Of a DNA stretch of 64,000 bases, positions 48,150 to 60,281 are shown piece after piece. Made by a program: the position numbers and the translations under genes. The stretch lies in NCBI GenBank assembly GCA_012932865.1, contig SAXG01000011.1, positions 310,001 to 374,000 of the forward strand. The letters run 5' to 3'. This stretch comes from Amylostereum areolatum (taxonomy: Eukaryota; Basidiomycota; Agaricomycetes; Russulales; Stereaceae). The notes under the pieces are model-generated. The model did no database searches, was not told the origin of the DNA, and worked only from the letters and a program-made list of their open reading frames with translations. How positions within the stretch are numbered: the first letter of the stretch is position 1; each line of letters begins with the position of its first letter.

Positions 48150-48960
48150 ACTCCTTTCCAGTGTGAGAACTTAGATCCACTTTGTGACTGCACAGTTTCT
48201 CGAAAAGACAGGGCACTGCACGCGCTTCTTCCACCGCCTGAATGTCATACTGTAGCGCAACAACTTGAGCGAGGGTTTGGGGTGGGAGTCTGGAGAAACA
48301 TACGGATTGGAGGGATGTGTGCCGCCGCGACCCTCTCAGGTATCGATCCAACCAACGTCCCGGCTTGGACTCATGCGAATCCGGACCCCGAACATTAAGA
48401 CCGTGGTTGACGACATCGTGCACCAAAACAGTCACATTGTCGGAACCATGCCCCCGATTTGTTCTCTGCCGTCTGATAGATTTCCAAGGGGTATGCTGCG
48501 AGAGTATGACGTCTTCAGCGAGCACTTTGGGGAAGATCCAGCGTAAGTAAATGCTCAAGAAAGGAGCCGGAGACGTGAAAATACCAGCGAAGGAAGAAGT
48601 TGACAGAGGACGGGAGTGTCGAGGTAGGTAGCGTGGAGGCAAGCGTGCTTCTTTACGATGTCATGCCTGGGTTTATCCCATCCCCAGTAACCTCGGTGCT
48701 TGGTCGATCTTGAAGCTCGAACATCCGGTTGGGTGGGCAGCGTGTAAAGGGTTCGTGCTGTAGAAGACATCGTGTCCCTACCCGCGAATATTTGTGCTGG
48801 GAGCTGGTCCTCAGGAAGACGATCATTCTCGTCCATGGCGAAGTCTTCTTCTACAGACCAAGTGAAAGCAATTGTTAATGATGTGGTCGCGATAGGTGAA
48901 GTAAGACGTACACAGAATGCTCGATGATTAATGTCCTTCCCTTCGCCGAGCTGCTTCACG
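48150..48960 (-). pseudogene. Cytochrome P450 relic
   Basis: Fragments in P450 order, on minus: DENDRLPEDQLPAQIFAGRD followed by TMSSTARTLYTLPTQPDV (an eroded I-helix with AG-DT), then DIVKKHACLHATYLDTPVLC, which aligns with the ExxR helix but has lost both Glu and Arg. Next comes KVLAEDVILSQHTPWKSIRR, then GPDSHESKPGRWLD (normally HEWKPERWL), and a trace of the region after the heme loop (GSKFSHWK). The heme loop itself is not recognisable and frames are disrupted throughout. It belongs to the same family as P450 #4 and #5. Lost catalytic residues mark it as dead. Confidence 0.65.
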
Positions 48961-49514
48961 ACCTTGTCCTCCCCCAAAGCTAGGTTCTTCTCTTCCCCTA
49001 AAAATGTCCTTTGGTGTGTATTTCATCGCGTCAGACAGCTTCACGAGAGGCGGTATAGCCTGGTAGAGCAAGAATGAGGTCGGGAAGAATATCTGTTACA
49101 AGGAGTCGGGGACGCTACGAAGTTGAATATACCCGCATTAGTCCCGTGATTTCTGTTCCCACGGCTCCTCGTACGCGTCGAACTCGCGAAGCGCTGGCAC
49201 TATAATTCCCTCTCTCAACCACGGAACGCGATAGATATGACCCCTGGACATTCGGGGAGCTGGGTAAACCTACTCCTTTTACCACCGATTTTCCACAGCA
49301 GAGTCGCATGGTATTATGACCTGGAAAAGGCTGATATGCACAAGTCAACGTTCGCGGACTCGGAGTCCTCGGGGTATCTGCATCAGTCGCAGGCTTGCTC
49401 GTCGATCGCACCATCAGTGCATCAACCCGTATCATCGTATCTCGTGAGAGAGATACATCGCAAGAATCGAGGATTGTTGGCCCTTCGCCGGCAGTAGGGT
49501 ACCACCTTAAACCC
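48961..49514. other. Intergenic between relic and P450 #4
   Basis: Probably includes eroded 5' sequence of the relic. No gene supported. Confidence 0.3.
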
Positions 49515-49521
49515 TATATAA
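49515..49521 (+). promoter_or_regulatory. TATA box of P450 #4
   Basis: TATATAA about 140 nt before the start codon at 49660. Confidence 0.5.
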
Positions 49522-49659
49522 CTGATAGGCCAACGGGACAAACATCCATCGACATCCTCGAGTTATTCCCCCCCCCTCTCGTTCTCACAAGTATTTCGCC
49601 ATAAAAACCCTACCTTTCACCTCGTAACGCGATAGTCCCCAGGCTCTGATATATTGACA

Positions 49660-52065
49660 ATGGGTATTCTTCTGGTCGCGCAGACCGTTGTGGCGGCTTC
49701 CACGGCGACCCTCCTGCTCGTCCTCATCTGCCAGTATATCGTGCAGCGACCCCTCAGAATTGTCCCAGGACCCCCCAGCCCGTCGTGGATAACCGGTAAA
49801 ATCTCCCGCCACACCGGTTCTCGTTGGCTAATGGAGGGCGCCGACAGGAAACTTCAAGCAGATGTTCAGCAGCCACATCTTCCCCCTTCCACGACGAGCT
49901 CACAAAGCGCTACGGAAAAGTCGCGACCATAGACGGGATGTTCGGCGTGCGTGTGCCTCGTATCTATTGCCGCGCTCGAAGGTGCTCACGAGGGACCCTC
50001 CCCCACAGGATAAAATGCTCGTGATCTCAGATACCAAGGCGCTCCATTCAATCCTCATCAAGGACCAACCTGTATTCGAGCCAACAAACTGGCTTACGGA
50101 GTACGTAGCTTGATTGTGACATTATCGCATGGGCCACGCCGATGGACAGTGGGTATGTGTACCGCAGGACGAACCGACTCACCCTGGGCCCGGGACTTCT
50201 TTCCAAGATCGGTTCGTGTGGCCCAACCGCGCATCCCCCCTATCTCGTTTTGCGGAGATTCTCATGCTCATTTTCAGGCGCGGCCCACCGCAAGCAGCGC
50301 AAGATCCTCAACCCCGCGTTCTCCGTCGCGCACATGCGCCGCCTGGTCCCGATGTTCCAGTCCCTCACGAAGGAGGTTCGTCATATTCTTTCACCATGCT
50401 CGGGAGCTTACGCGCTCTATCCAGCTTCAGAATATCCTGCGGAGTGAGGTCGCGGACGGCCCGCGGGAAATCGATGTGCTCGAATGGATGGGCAAGCTCG
50501 CGCTCGAGCTCATCGCCCAGGCCGGGCTCGGGTACTCGTTCAACGCGCTGCAAGGCAGCGAGAGCAAGTACGCCACCGCATTCAAGTCGTACGGGTGCGC
50601 CCCTCCCCCCCCCCCATCTTCAGTGCCCCCTACCACCACTGGAACCACCATATCTGACTTTGGGGTATGTTTACGTCCAGCCCGACACTGGTCACGGTGC
50701 AAATCTGGCGCCGCTGGCTTCCGTATCTCACCGCGGCAGTCCCGGCGCCAGTCTTGCGCGTGCTGGCGCACACCGTGCCGTGGACGAACCTCCGAGCGCT
50801 CGTGGACGTCGCCGACAAGATGCAGGACGGGTCCAAAGAGGTGTGGGAGCAGAAGAAGGCGCTCGCCACGGGCGACGGGAAGGACCTCATGAGCATCCTG
50901 CGTACGTTCGCCGGCTACCATTCGATTTTCTCCACGCGGTGAAGAGAACTGAAGATCTTCGTTCGTTATGATAGTCAAAGCGAACGGCGCGGCGGACGAT
51001 AACGACCGTCTTCCGGACGACGAGCTCTTGGGGCAAATGACGTACGCCACATGCCCTTCGTCGCGCCCTTTCCGGTCTCTATAACTCACCCCAGTTCATC
51101 AGCACGCTCCTCTTCGGCGGCACGGACACGACCTCCACTGCCCTTGCGCGCATCCTGCACGTGCTCGCGTCGCACCCGGACGCTCAGGAAAAGCTGCGCG
51201 CGGAGCTCGCCGACGCGGGGGGCGCACAGGACGAGCTGGACCACGACGCGCTGCACGCGCTGCCCTACCTCGAGGCCGTGTGCCGCGAGACCCTGCGGCT
51301 CTTCCCGCCGATCACGTTCGTCCAACGGCGGTACGTCCCCTCTCCCTCACGCCCCGTCCCCTTAAATACGCGAGCACCAATTGACCATCCCGCCGCCAGC
51401 ACCGGTCAGGATTTTCTCCTCCCGCTCGCGCACCCGTTCAGAGGCACGGACGGAAAGGAGCACACCGAGCTCCTCGTCCCCACGGGCACCACCGTCGTCG
51501 TCAACATCCCCGGCGTCAACCGCGACCCGGATATCTGGGGCGTGGACGCGCACGAGTGGAAGCCTGAGCGGTGGGTGAAGGCGTTGCCGGAGAGCGTGGC
51601 GGGCGCGCGGATTCCGGGGGTTTATTTGAATCAGTGCGTGATTACGTTTTGTTGCGTGAAGAGGTTTTTCTGAGAGAGAGGCTGACCGTGATGGGCGGGT
51701 GTAGGTTGACGTTCCTCGGCGGAGGACGCGCGTGCATGTACGTTCGCTTTCCCCCGTCCTTACGTATACCCCTGCACTCTGCTCATCGATCTCTGGCCAC
51801 GCTCTCGATGCACAGAGGATTCAAGTTCTCCCAACTGGAAATGAGTGCGTCCGGGTTTCTTCCTTTTTTTTTTTTTGCGGGGACGGAGGCTGACCCTCGA
51901 GCTCCGAGCGCAGAAGTCGTCCTCGCCCAGCTCCTCCCCGTTTTCCGCTTCGGCCTCCCGACCAAGAAGGAGATCGTCTGGAGATGGGGCGGGATCGTCA
52001 CGCCTTCTGTGGCTGGGAGCACGGAGAAAAAACCGTGCTTGCCGATGACGGTGTCGCTCGTTTGA
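49660..52065 (+). CDS. Cytochrome P450 #4
   Basis: Microsomal monooxygenase of a family different from #1-#3. It starts MGILLVAQTVVAASTATLLL (anchor) with hinge LRIVPGPPSPSW. Landmarks are FHDELTKRYGKVATIDGMFG, MLVISDTKALHSILIKDQ, RKQRKILNPAFSVAHMRRL, QIWRRWLPYLTAAVPAPVL, the I-helix TLLFGGTDTTSTALARIL, the ExxR helix LEAVCRETLRLFPP, HEWKPERWVKALP and the heme loop FLGGGRAC followed, across an intron, by IGFKFSQLEM. It ends PCLPMTVSLV at 52065. Ten or more introns are needed. A one-base insertion in a C run near 49884 separates SSHIFP from FHDEL. P450 #5 is its closest relative in the window, lying in the opposite direction. Confidence 0.87.
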
Positions 52066-52931
52066 GAAGAGTACGCGCGTTGACTCGGGAGAGCAGTCAA
52101 GCGGCTGGATGTTCTGCACCGCGTGTATTTTCTCTGACTTTGGAATGGACCCAGCCTTGGCCTTGTCCATGCAATATACAGGTTGCAAACATGTAAAGGA
52201 ATGCGAGCGGCGCGCCTAATCCAAAATATAGAGTGCACGTGATGTGAACATCGCATGGGATCGCGTAGCGCGTCGCCCCAAAAGATCACCATGTGTCCAG
52301 CTGTCCTGCACTGTCCAGGCTGCCGAGAGCCAAGAGAGCACCCCGGGCCCTGACGGCCTCTCGATCCGTTTTCCTTCCCTTATCAATCGAGCTACTTTGA
52401 GCGAAGCATAATCTCCTATTGTATCCTCCAAAAACCCCGGGCGTTCACGTTCCCCCGGGCGCGCGGCAGGATATATACACACACGGTAGAGGGTAGGGTA
52501 AGGTACTAAAGCGGCAGCTACATGCCTGCGAGTCGACGTAACGGATACAGTAAAACGTACAGTAAACTACTACATATGTTCGGAAGGCGAAATGAAAAGG
52601 TCCAAGCGGATACGCGGAACAAAAAAAGGAGATGCCGTGGGGTGTGTGATCCACTAACGGTCATTTCCCGCGGGCGTATGTGTGACAATAAAAGAGAGAA
52701 GGAGGGTGGGGCAGCCATGAAACGTGGCGCGAGTAGAGAACAAAAAGGTGTCGCAGGAGGATGGGAAGGTGGACATATGCGCCCAAAGGCGGCGGGGTCA
52801 TGGATAGGAGTGAGGATGGGTTGTGGGTGTCGCTTCATACGACCGTGCTCATCGCTGAACCGATCCATGAGACACGGGAAAAGGTAGAGGGACAGTGTAT
52901 GCTGACCGGCGAAAAGAGAAACGGCGGTGTC
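52066..52931. other. Intergenic, no gene recognised
   Basis: No conserved frame. A 19-residue + frame ending CVIH near 52652 is considered chance. Confidence 0.4.
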
Positions 52932-53075
52932 TCAGGCAATCGTGCAGCCAGTAGTGCAGTTAGCCGCTGGGCTGTTGTTGTGCGAGTACGCGACGGGACC
53001 CGTGGTATGAGGGGAGGTCGTCGTGGACGCGGAGGATGGGGCAGATGGGAAGAAGAGGGTGGTGAACGAGTCCAT
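52932..53075 (-). CDS. Lipopeptide mating-pheromone precursor 5 (CTIA), isolated
   Basis: Single-exon ORF of 47 residues on minus. It starts MDSFTTLFFPSAPSSAS, has a Thr/Ser-rich middle, and ends SHNNSPAANCTTGCTIA then TGA. The MDSFTTL start is very like known agaricomycete precursors, and CTIA is a CaaX farnesylation box. An extra Cys lies four residues before the CaaX Cys. It sits about 9 kb beyond receptor 3 between P450 #4 and CNOT11, with no receptor beside it. It could be an unlinked pheromone-like gene of the kind that occurs outside functional B subloci, or mark a lost receptor. Confidence 0.8.
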   Translation of the reverse strand: MDSFTTLFFPSAPSSASTTTSPHTTGPVAYSHNNSPAANCTTGCTIA

Positions 53076-53994
53076 GGCAGGTATGGCAAGTAGCGCTGGG
53101 AGTCGCGGTTGGTGAGTTGCTGGGCTCCTTGCGGGTGGGGATGTGACTTGAGAACTTGTGGGGACCTAGCGTACCAGGCAGCGGGGAGTATTTATACGTA
53201 AACGCGTTGTCTAGGGCGAGGCGAGTCCAACAATTGAGGTGGACGGCGCGAGGCGCGGAGGACCATATCCGATCGTGGGGTCCGACTTCCCCGCGGTGAC
53301 GTTGCCCGGAACCAAGCTGTCTCGCCGAAGCCACACAAGCCGTGCGGATATCCAGTCCAAAAAAGACAAGAAGATGGACGGGCAATCGGCGCAGCACAGC
53401 TCATGTCGGGGAGAGCGGCTGTCGCAGGGGGTACACGAGGCGTGTGAAGACAAAAAGGAAAGGAAGAGCAAGCGCGAAGGGATGTATGCACGGGGACTGA
53501 GCGGGAGATCGAATCATGGATCCTATTCGAGGTGAGCGGATACATTCTCAGAGCGCGGTGGAAGCTGTGCGCGGTCAGTTGGAGTGAAGAGCTGGAGGAC
53601 ACTCACGTCCGTCCGCAGAGGCCGAGGTGGCCGGGACATTTCCAGGTCTTCACAGCCCGAGCAAGACAGCTTACTCAGTCCCTCACAGGTCCTGGCATGC
53701 ATCGGGCGGTGCATGAGAGGCGGGCGGCGATGTCGGGGACCAGGCGGTGGCCGAGCAGAGCAAGCAGGTTGAATGACGGGGGCGATGAGCGGCAGCACGG
53801 GAAGAGCAAAGACTCGCCCGAGGAACGTCAAACCCATTTCGAATCGGAGACCAAACAGACGCAAACGCGCCCCCGCTGCCACCCACAGCGATCGCTGGCT
53901 CTTCGTCATCGTTGTCCACGACGGCCACGACGGTTTCCCCGCCCTCTCTCGCTCACGATCTTACGATCTTACGACCCACGACGGCGAGCACGTC
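53076..53994. other. Intergenic, no gene recognised
   Basis: Upstream regions of precursor 5 (leftward) and CNOT11 (rightward). Frames here are short and non-conserved. Confidence 0.4.
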
Positions 53995-55488
53995 ATGCAT
54001 GCCGTACCCTACCTCCCCGGGCCGTCCTCGATGCCACCGCCGTCGCTCAGCCTCCATCTCGACCCCCTGCGCTCCTCCGTCGAGCATCTTCTCACCAGGG
54101 GATATACCCTGCCCTGCTCGACCGCCGCGCAGGCGTTTCAACAGATGGTGCAGCCCTCCTCGCGCTTCCAGCTGGCTCTCGACGCGCTCCTGCCCATCCT
54201 ATCCTCGCCCCGCTCCGAAGTGCGTCTCTCCTCCGATCCTTCGCCCCCCGTCCTACCCCGCTCACCGCGCCCTAGCTTTCCCATCGCATCCTAGTCGCAT
54301 ACATCCTGTATTCGCTTTACGCGCCCCACCCGATCGCCATCAACCCGTTCAAATCCGCCCTCTTCGACACCTTCGTGCGCGAGCGCGCGATCGCCGTCCA
54401 GGTCTCCGCAGCCGACGGTACCGCCACCAGCGAGCGGGAGCAACTCGTATGGGTCCTCTGGAAGATCCTCAAAGGTGACGGTGACGACGTGAGTTGCTTC
54501 TGCTCATTTGCGCGTCCGCGTGCTCGAACCTTTGCCACAAGATCGGTCCTTACTCCCCGAGCACCCTCGCCCGCTCCCCGCTCCCGCCCAAGCTCAGGCC
54601 TTCCAACCTCACCCTCGAAGAAGAGAACACGCATCAAGACCCGGATGTGTTCGATTCGTGCGTCGCCCCATACCGCCCTATTGCCCGAATCTCCGTTCTG
54701 AAACAACATGTCTCAGGGTTGAATCTCCCGTCGAACCACGGACCCAGTCACTCGCGAGCGGGAATATCACGAACAGGCACGGCTCTAGCTCAGAAGCCGA
54801 CGCACACACCCAGACGATGTCCCAAGGCATGACCCTGCTCCTCGCCGCGCGCGAGCGCGTCCTCACGCTCTCCGAACAACGCTTCCTCGGTCCTCTCCTC
54901 CCACAACTCACGGACCGGCCAATGCTCACCTCGGTCGACCTCCCACCCATCATCGCGCACAACCCGACGCTCGCGCATCCACTGCTCGTCGCGCTCCTCA
55001 CGCGGGCTCCTGCAACCGCGCCCGCCTACCTAGACGTGCTCGCCAAGCTCCCGCCCACGCTCCCCTCGTTCGACGTCCTCGGGCGCTTGTTTCGCGACAC
55101 CACGCCGTTGCGCGACGTCGCCGTGGGCGGGAACAGCACGATCGCGGACGTGGTGAGGATGGACGTCCTCGGGCGGTTCATCCACCATGCCGTGAGCTGG
55201 CTTGAAGAGGCAGAGGAGCAGGAGCGCGAGGGCCTCGTCAGCGACGATCGCTTCGCCAAGGGCGTGCAAAACGTGAGCCTCCTCTCCCCCCACCTCGCTT
55301 CAACCGGAGAAGCTGACGTCGATCCGTTCGGACAGCTCTGTAGGTTTTACGGCGCGCTCCTCAAGCTGGGCATCGTCGACCCCGCGTTCGACGCCGACTC
55401 GGCCGAGATCGCGCATTTCGCGCTGCGTCAGGCCCGGTTCGAGGAGGCCAACGCGCTCTACCGCGCGCTCGCGATGGGCACGTTCTAA
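53995..55488 (+). CDS. CNOT11: CCR4-NOT complex subunit 11
   Basis: Structural subunit of the cytoplasmic mRNA deadenylation complex. It starts MHAVPYLPGPSSMPPPSLSL. Exon 2 begins LSHRILVAYILYSLYAPHP and continues IAINPFKSALFDTFVRER and LVWVLWKILKGDGDD. After an intron comes IGPYSPSTLARSPLPPKLRP, and then the conserved C-terminal domain: PPIIAHNPTLAHPLLVALL, FDVLGRLFRDTTPLRDV, VVRMDVLGRFIHHAVSWLEE, LCRFYGALLKLGIVDPAFD and HFALRQARFEEANALYRALA. This helical C-terminal region is the DUF2363/CNOT11 domain. Four introns (from 54220, 54489, 54659 and 55274) splice in phase without frameshift. An ordinary housekeeping gene. Confidence 0.82.
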
Positions 55489-56817
55489 CCCTCTCTACCA
55501 CTACAGCGTGCTTGCTTTGTTTATTGTGTCCATTATTCAGTATAGACCTTTGTAAGATGGGTTGGGGTATCCAGAGTTCCATGCCGGGCATGAATCACGG
55601 GAGTATGATACGGGTTCAACTATTAGTTTCGGTCATAAGCATCCTATTGGGGGAAACGCTACTGTAGAGCATGTACTATATGTAGCTATGCACTGTATGT
55701 CGTTATGTAAATGTAGCATTTTTTCGCTATGGGCCTGTGTCCATTTTGTATGATCCAGCGTTGGTGGGATGTGAATGGGCGAAGAGAGTGCTTGAAGCTC
55801 AAGCGCCGAACACTGGGATGAAAATGGCTTTGGGGGTCGGGCCTCCTGGTGGGTCCGTATAAGATACCGGGTTTCCTTCGGGGAATGGTCGGCATCCGAT
55901 GGTATTTGAGCGGAAAGCAGACTGGAGGGGCATATTTAGGTGATTCTAACAGGAGTTATGGGACGAGGGCGTGGCCTAGATAATAGACGAAACCGACTCG
56001 GAAACGGGAGGACCATCCAAGCGTTCGGCGGATGGCCTGAAGGGAAGTATCTCGGATAGGTTTCCCGGTGTGGATGCCACTTCTAACAGCGGTGGTTAGC
56101 CTAGGATGCATGCATGTACGGAGGATGATAACGCACCAAAGACTCTCGGCCTTCTCTTCGTCGCCAACGCGTACCCAGCGGTCTACCCCATCATGAAGCC
56201 AGGTCGCCCAAGGGTAACATATAGCAGCGTCCGTCCAGTTCAGATTGTAAACGCTGGATGTCTGAGAGCGGCTTTCAGGTTTGGGAAACAAAGTGTTGTA
56301 GGGACGCGGCGGGGGGAAAAAAAGACTTACCGGGCACCCTCCCAGAAACACGGATTGTCACCGTCTTCAGACGTAGCATCGTCAAAAGACGCAGATCGTC
56401 ATCCCATCGCCCGTTACGCGTTATGGTCCGAACGACAAAAGCACAGGTGCGGAACACCTATAAGTATATGTAGAACGGGTGATTAGGAGACTTGTCAGAG
56501 GGCGAAGACGGGGCGTATCATTGTCTGCATATGACATGTTTTCAATCCAATGGTAATTGTTGTGAGTGAAGATGAAAAACGGCGCCAGAGAAGTGATTGC
56601 ACTGTGGCGCCGCCGTGGCGGGACAATGGCATTCGGCAAGTGCCGGCGACAAATCGGCCCGTTCGACTCGCTCAACGTGCAACACTCAACATCTCACTAG
56701 CACTACTTGGTACGCCTAGCAATCATCAAAAATTATCAAAGGCAGTGTCCAAATACGTGTTTCTGGACGAAATATACCGTAGCGTCTCCGTTCTGCTGTT
56801 AACTAACACTCAGTCAC
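55489..56817. other. Intergenic, convergent, no gene recognised
   Basis: Lies between the 3' ends of CNOT11 and P450 #5. AT-richer than the coding flanks; no conserved frame. Confidence 0.4.
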
Positions 56818-59219
56818 TCAAACCAGAGAGAGTCTCATGGGCATATGCGGTCTAGGGGACCCCTCACCGGCCACCGAAGGGGTGACGATGCCTCCAAAGC
56901 GCCAAATGATCTCCTTTTTCTCGGGAAGGGAAAAACGAAAGACGGGGATGAGCTGAGAGAGGACGACCTCTTCAGAACGGTGCCCTGTGAGTGTCCTTTC
57001 GTACCTAAAACAACCCCGAGAAATCACTCACTCATCTCAAGTTGCGAGAACTTGAAACCACTGAGACGACCCAGGAGAGTCAGTACGTCATTTTTGGCTG
57101 GGTCTTTGTTAAGGGAAGCTCACATGCACGCGCGCCCACCGCCGATGAACGTCAATCTTAACCATGACCCGTTAGTTAACCTCGTGCCATATTGAAAGAT
57201 CGTCGGGGATCCACGCACTGATTTGAGTATACGCCCGGTATATGCGCCTCGGAGACGCTCTCCGGGAGCGGCGCGAGCCAGCGCTCGGGCTTCCACTCGT
57301 GCGCGTCCGGTCCCCAGATATCGGGGTCACGGTTGACGCCGAGGATGTTTACTATGATCGTCGTGCCGTTGGGCACCAACAGTTCCGAATGATACTTTCC
57401 GTCGATGCCCCGCATCGGGGTCCCCAACGGGATGACAGTGTCTTTGCGAGCTCTGACAGGGATCGTAGAGTGTTAGAGGGGAGACAGGTGGGGGGAGAGG
57501 ATAAGACGCACGTGCGTTGGACAAAGTTGACGGGTGGGAAGAGACGGAGGGTTTCGCGGCAGATGGCCTCGAGGAAAGGTAGATCATTCAGTGCGTCGTG
57601 CCCGAGTTCGCCCTTCGCACCCCCTGCCGCGGTGACCTCCTCCCGCAGCTTCTCCTGGGCGTCGGGGTTGAGGGCTAGCATGTGGAGCATGCGCGACAAA
57701 GCGCTCGAAGTTGTGTCCGTGGCCGCAAAGAGAAACGTGCTGACAGTTTATAGTTAGGTCAACGAGCGCGGAACAAGGGGTCAGATGCAAGGTGCGACGA
57801 ACGTCATCTGCCCCAAAAGTTCTTCATCAGGAAGGCGGTCGTTCTCGTCCGCAGAGGAGTTGCATTTCACTAAGCGGAACGCATATCAGCAGTTGTAAAC
57901 AGTTGCATGAGCCGCCAGAGACACAATGACACGCGACGTACAGAGGATGGTCATGAGATCCTTCCCTTCGCCTAGCTCGTTCACAATCTTGTCTTCTCCC
58001 TGCGCTGCAAGCTCCTTCTTCTTTTCCCATACTCCCTTCGAGGTGAAGTGCATCGTATCGGCTATCTGGACGAGCGACCGAACCGCCGGCCATGGGACAG
58101 ATGTCGCCAGGATGCGCAAGAATCTAGCGGGAACGACGGCAGTCAAGTTTGGAAGCCACCGGCGCCATACTTGCACGGTCGACATCGTCGGCCTACTCAG
58201 GGAATACGGAAAAGAGGGTATTAGCCTCAGTAAGAAGGTACTCCATTGTAAGGGAAGCGACAAACACAAGGACTTTAGCGCATCGGCGTAGTCATTGTTT
58301 TCGCCCTGCAGCGCTTTGAAGGTGTATCCGAGACCGGCCTTGAGCGGATAAGCTCAAGCGCGAGCTTGCCCATCCATCCTAGCATGTCTACATTTCCTTC
58401 GTGCCCGTCAGGCGAGCTCCTTCCGAAGGATATTATGGAGCTTGTACCCAATAACAGGTCGTTGACGATGAGGGCACAAGCCTGAGAGCCAAAGAATACA
58501 GACGCACCTCCATCGTAATGGATGGAACATTGGGATCATTACGCCGCATATGGTTGATGAGGCGACGCTGGGTTAAGACATTATTGCCGCTGTTTTCCGG
58601 TGTGTGGCGGCCTGGCGCGTAGCCTCAATCCCGCGGACGCTGGAGTATTGACAATATAACCATACCAAGCGTCGACGAGAAGTCCGAGGGCCAAATAACC
58701 AGGCGATTGGACCCTAGGAGGACGTTACGCATAAGGCCTGTTGTCAGCGTTGGCGAGTAATTGAACGTACTCGATGAACCAGGAAGTCTCCTCGAACGTG
58801 TACTGTTCCTTGATCAAGATATTGTACAGCGCCTTGGTATCGGATATCACGAGTTGCGAGTCCTGTCAAAAGAGCATACATCACTATTGCGATAAACGTA
58901 TGTATTGCGATGAAGCGTACGCCAAATGCTCCGCTGATTCGGATGACTTTGCCGTATAGGTTGTTCATCTTGTCGTGGAATGGCGAGGCGTTATGGTTGA
59001 ACATCTCCTTCAGGTTACCTGAGACCCGGGGTTATTAGTATTAGTCTCAAAATAGGAGACGCGATCACTCGCAAAAGACAAACCTGCCCAAAGGGAGCCA
59101 CTTGGAGGACCTGGGATGGCGCGGAGGTGTCGTTGAATCACATAGCGACGACTGGCGAAGAGAAAAGCGGCGGAGATGCAGGCAGCGATGACCGCCTGGG
59201 CGACAAAAAGGGCTCCCAT
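56818..59219 (-). CDS. Cytochrome P450 #5, frameshifted in its 5' half
   Basis: Microsomal monooxygenase, paralogue of #4. It starts MGALFVAQAVIAACISAAFL with hinge LRAIPGPPSGSLW. Landmarks are FNHNASPFHDKMNNLYGKV, QLVISDTKALYNILIKEQ, VQVWRRWLPNLTAVVPARFL, the I-helix FLFAATDTTSSALSRML, the ExxR helix LEAICRETLRLFPPV, HEWKPERWLAPLP, the heme segment LTFIGGGRAC and, across an intron, GFKFSQLEM. It ends HMPMRLSLV at 56818. A TATA-like element lies near 59343. From about 58330 to 58620 the homology jumps frame several times: one extra base near 58410, two near 58333-58348, and changes around HMRRMIPMFHP near 58535. The 3' half is clean. It may be a pseudogene if these shifts are genuine. Confidence 0.8.
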
Positions 59220-60281
59220 TCCGAGGTGGGTTAATCGACAATTGGAATCGCCGTGCGACTAGTAGAATGCGTGGGTATTCAACTTGAATCGGTGGGTGCG
59301 AGTGTGGGTGCCGGTCAGAGGACTCCACCCGGGCCAGTTCTTATATGGCTGGGGCAGCATATGAGCGGGTGATAGCCGCGGTAAGCCGACGGGCAGGGAT
59401 GTGAAGAGTAGACGATGACTACATAGGCGTACCGGTAATACATGCGCGGCATTTAATACGCGCTCATGGGATGTGGGGCGGTTCACACGAGGCTTCTCCA
59501 GCCTTGCTGCCTTCCTGTACTGATAGCGCTCGTGACATGATTAGACTTCGAAAGAGAAGGGGCGAGCGAGTCGATGTTTATAGATGATATGGGAGACGTA
59601 AGAGGATTCTCCTACCTGGTGCTGCCTGAGAATATGGTTACATTCAAAGTCAATATCCAGTGGCAAAGCAGCAGTGCAGTTCGCACTTTGCAGAACGCCA
59701 CGCCGTCGCCCGTGGATCGCCCGTGGAAAGCTAGATAGGTTTTTGCCGATTACCCGTATTTTCTCTTGTCACCTTCCGACACTCCGAGGCAGCGAGGCTA
59801 TAAACGACGAACGGGTCATCTTACCGACATCTTACGCGGGTAAGCACCTGTCGGAGGGAAGGAGATTACATAGGAGATCCCGAACTTCGAACAGAATCGA
59901 ACTTCGACTTCGAAGAACTTCGATTCGTCGGCAAATGCCACGTGCTTATCTCCGCGCGGCGATAAGCACAAGTTCTTCTTCTTTTTTTTTCCTTGTTTAG
60001 AGTAGCACAAGTTCTGTGAGACAGAGATCCCACATACCACTGTACATGCAAGAAACTAGGACAATGCGTCAGGCTGTGGTCGAGCTTTTGCTTGGTGTGA
60101 CTCGGACATGAAGGAAGATCACAGGAGACGAGCGACGCTACATGAAATGTTAAATTTCCTCAACACCGTGTACGAGATACAGATAGTCAAAGCAGTATAC
60201 TACAGCACTATTTCAGTTCTCCATATCGAACAATAACGATAGCGCACCCCATTCTAACCAAGGAATTTCCCAAAAGAGACT
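59220..60281. other. Intergenic, no gene recognised
   Basis: P450 #5 promoter and TPS 3' flank. A run of GAACTTCGA-type repeats lies at 59880-59930. Confidence 0.45.

Noticed and set aside
52598..52660. Short + frame ending CVIH, CaaX-like
   Set aside because: Only about 19 basic residues, no MD-acidic start, His at X. Likely coincidence in non-coding DNA.
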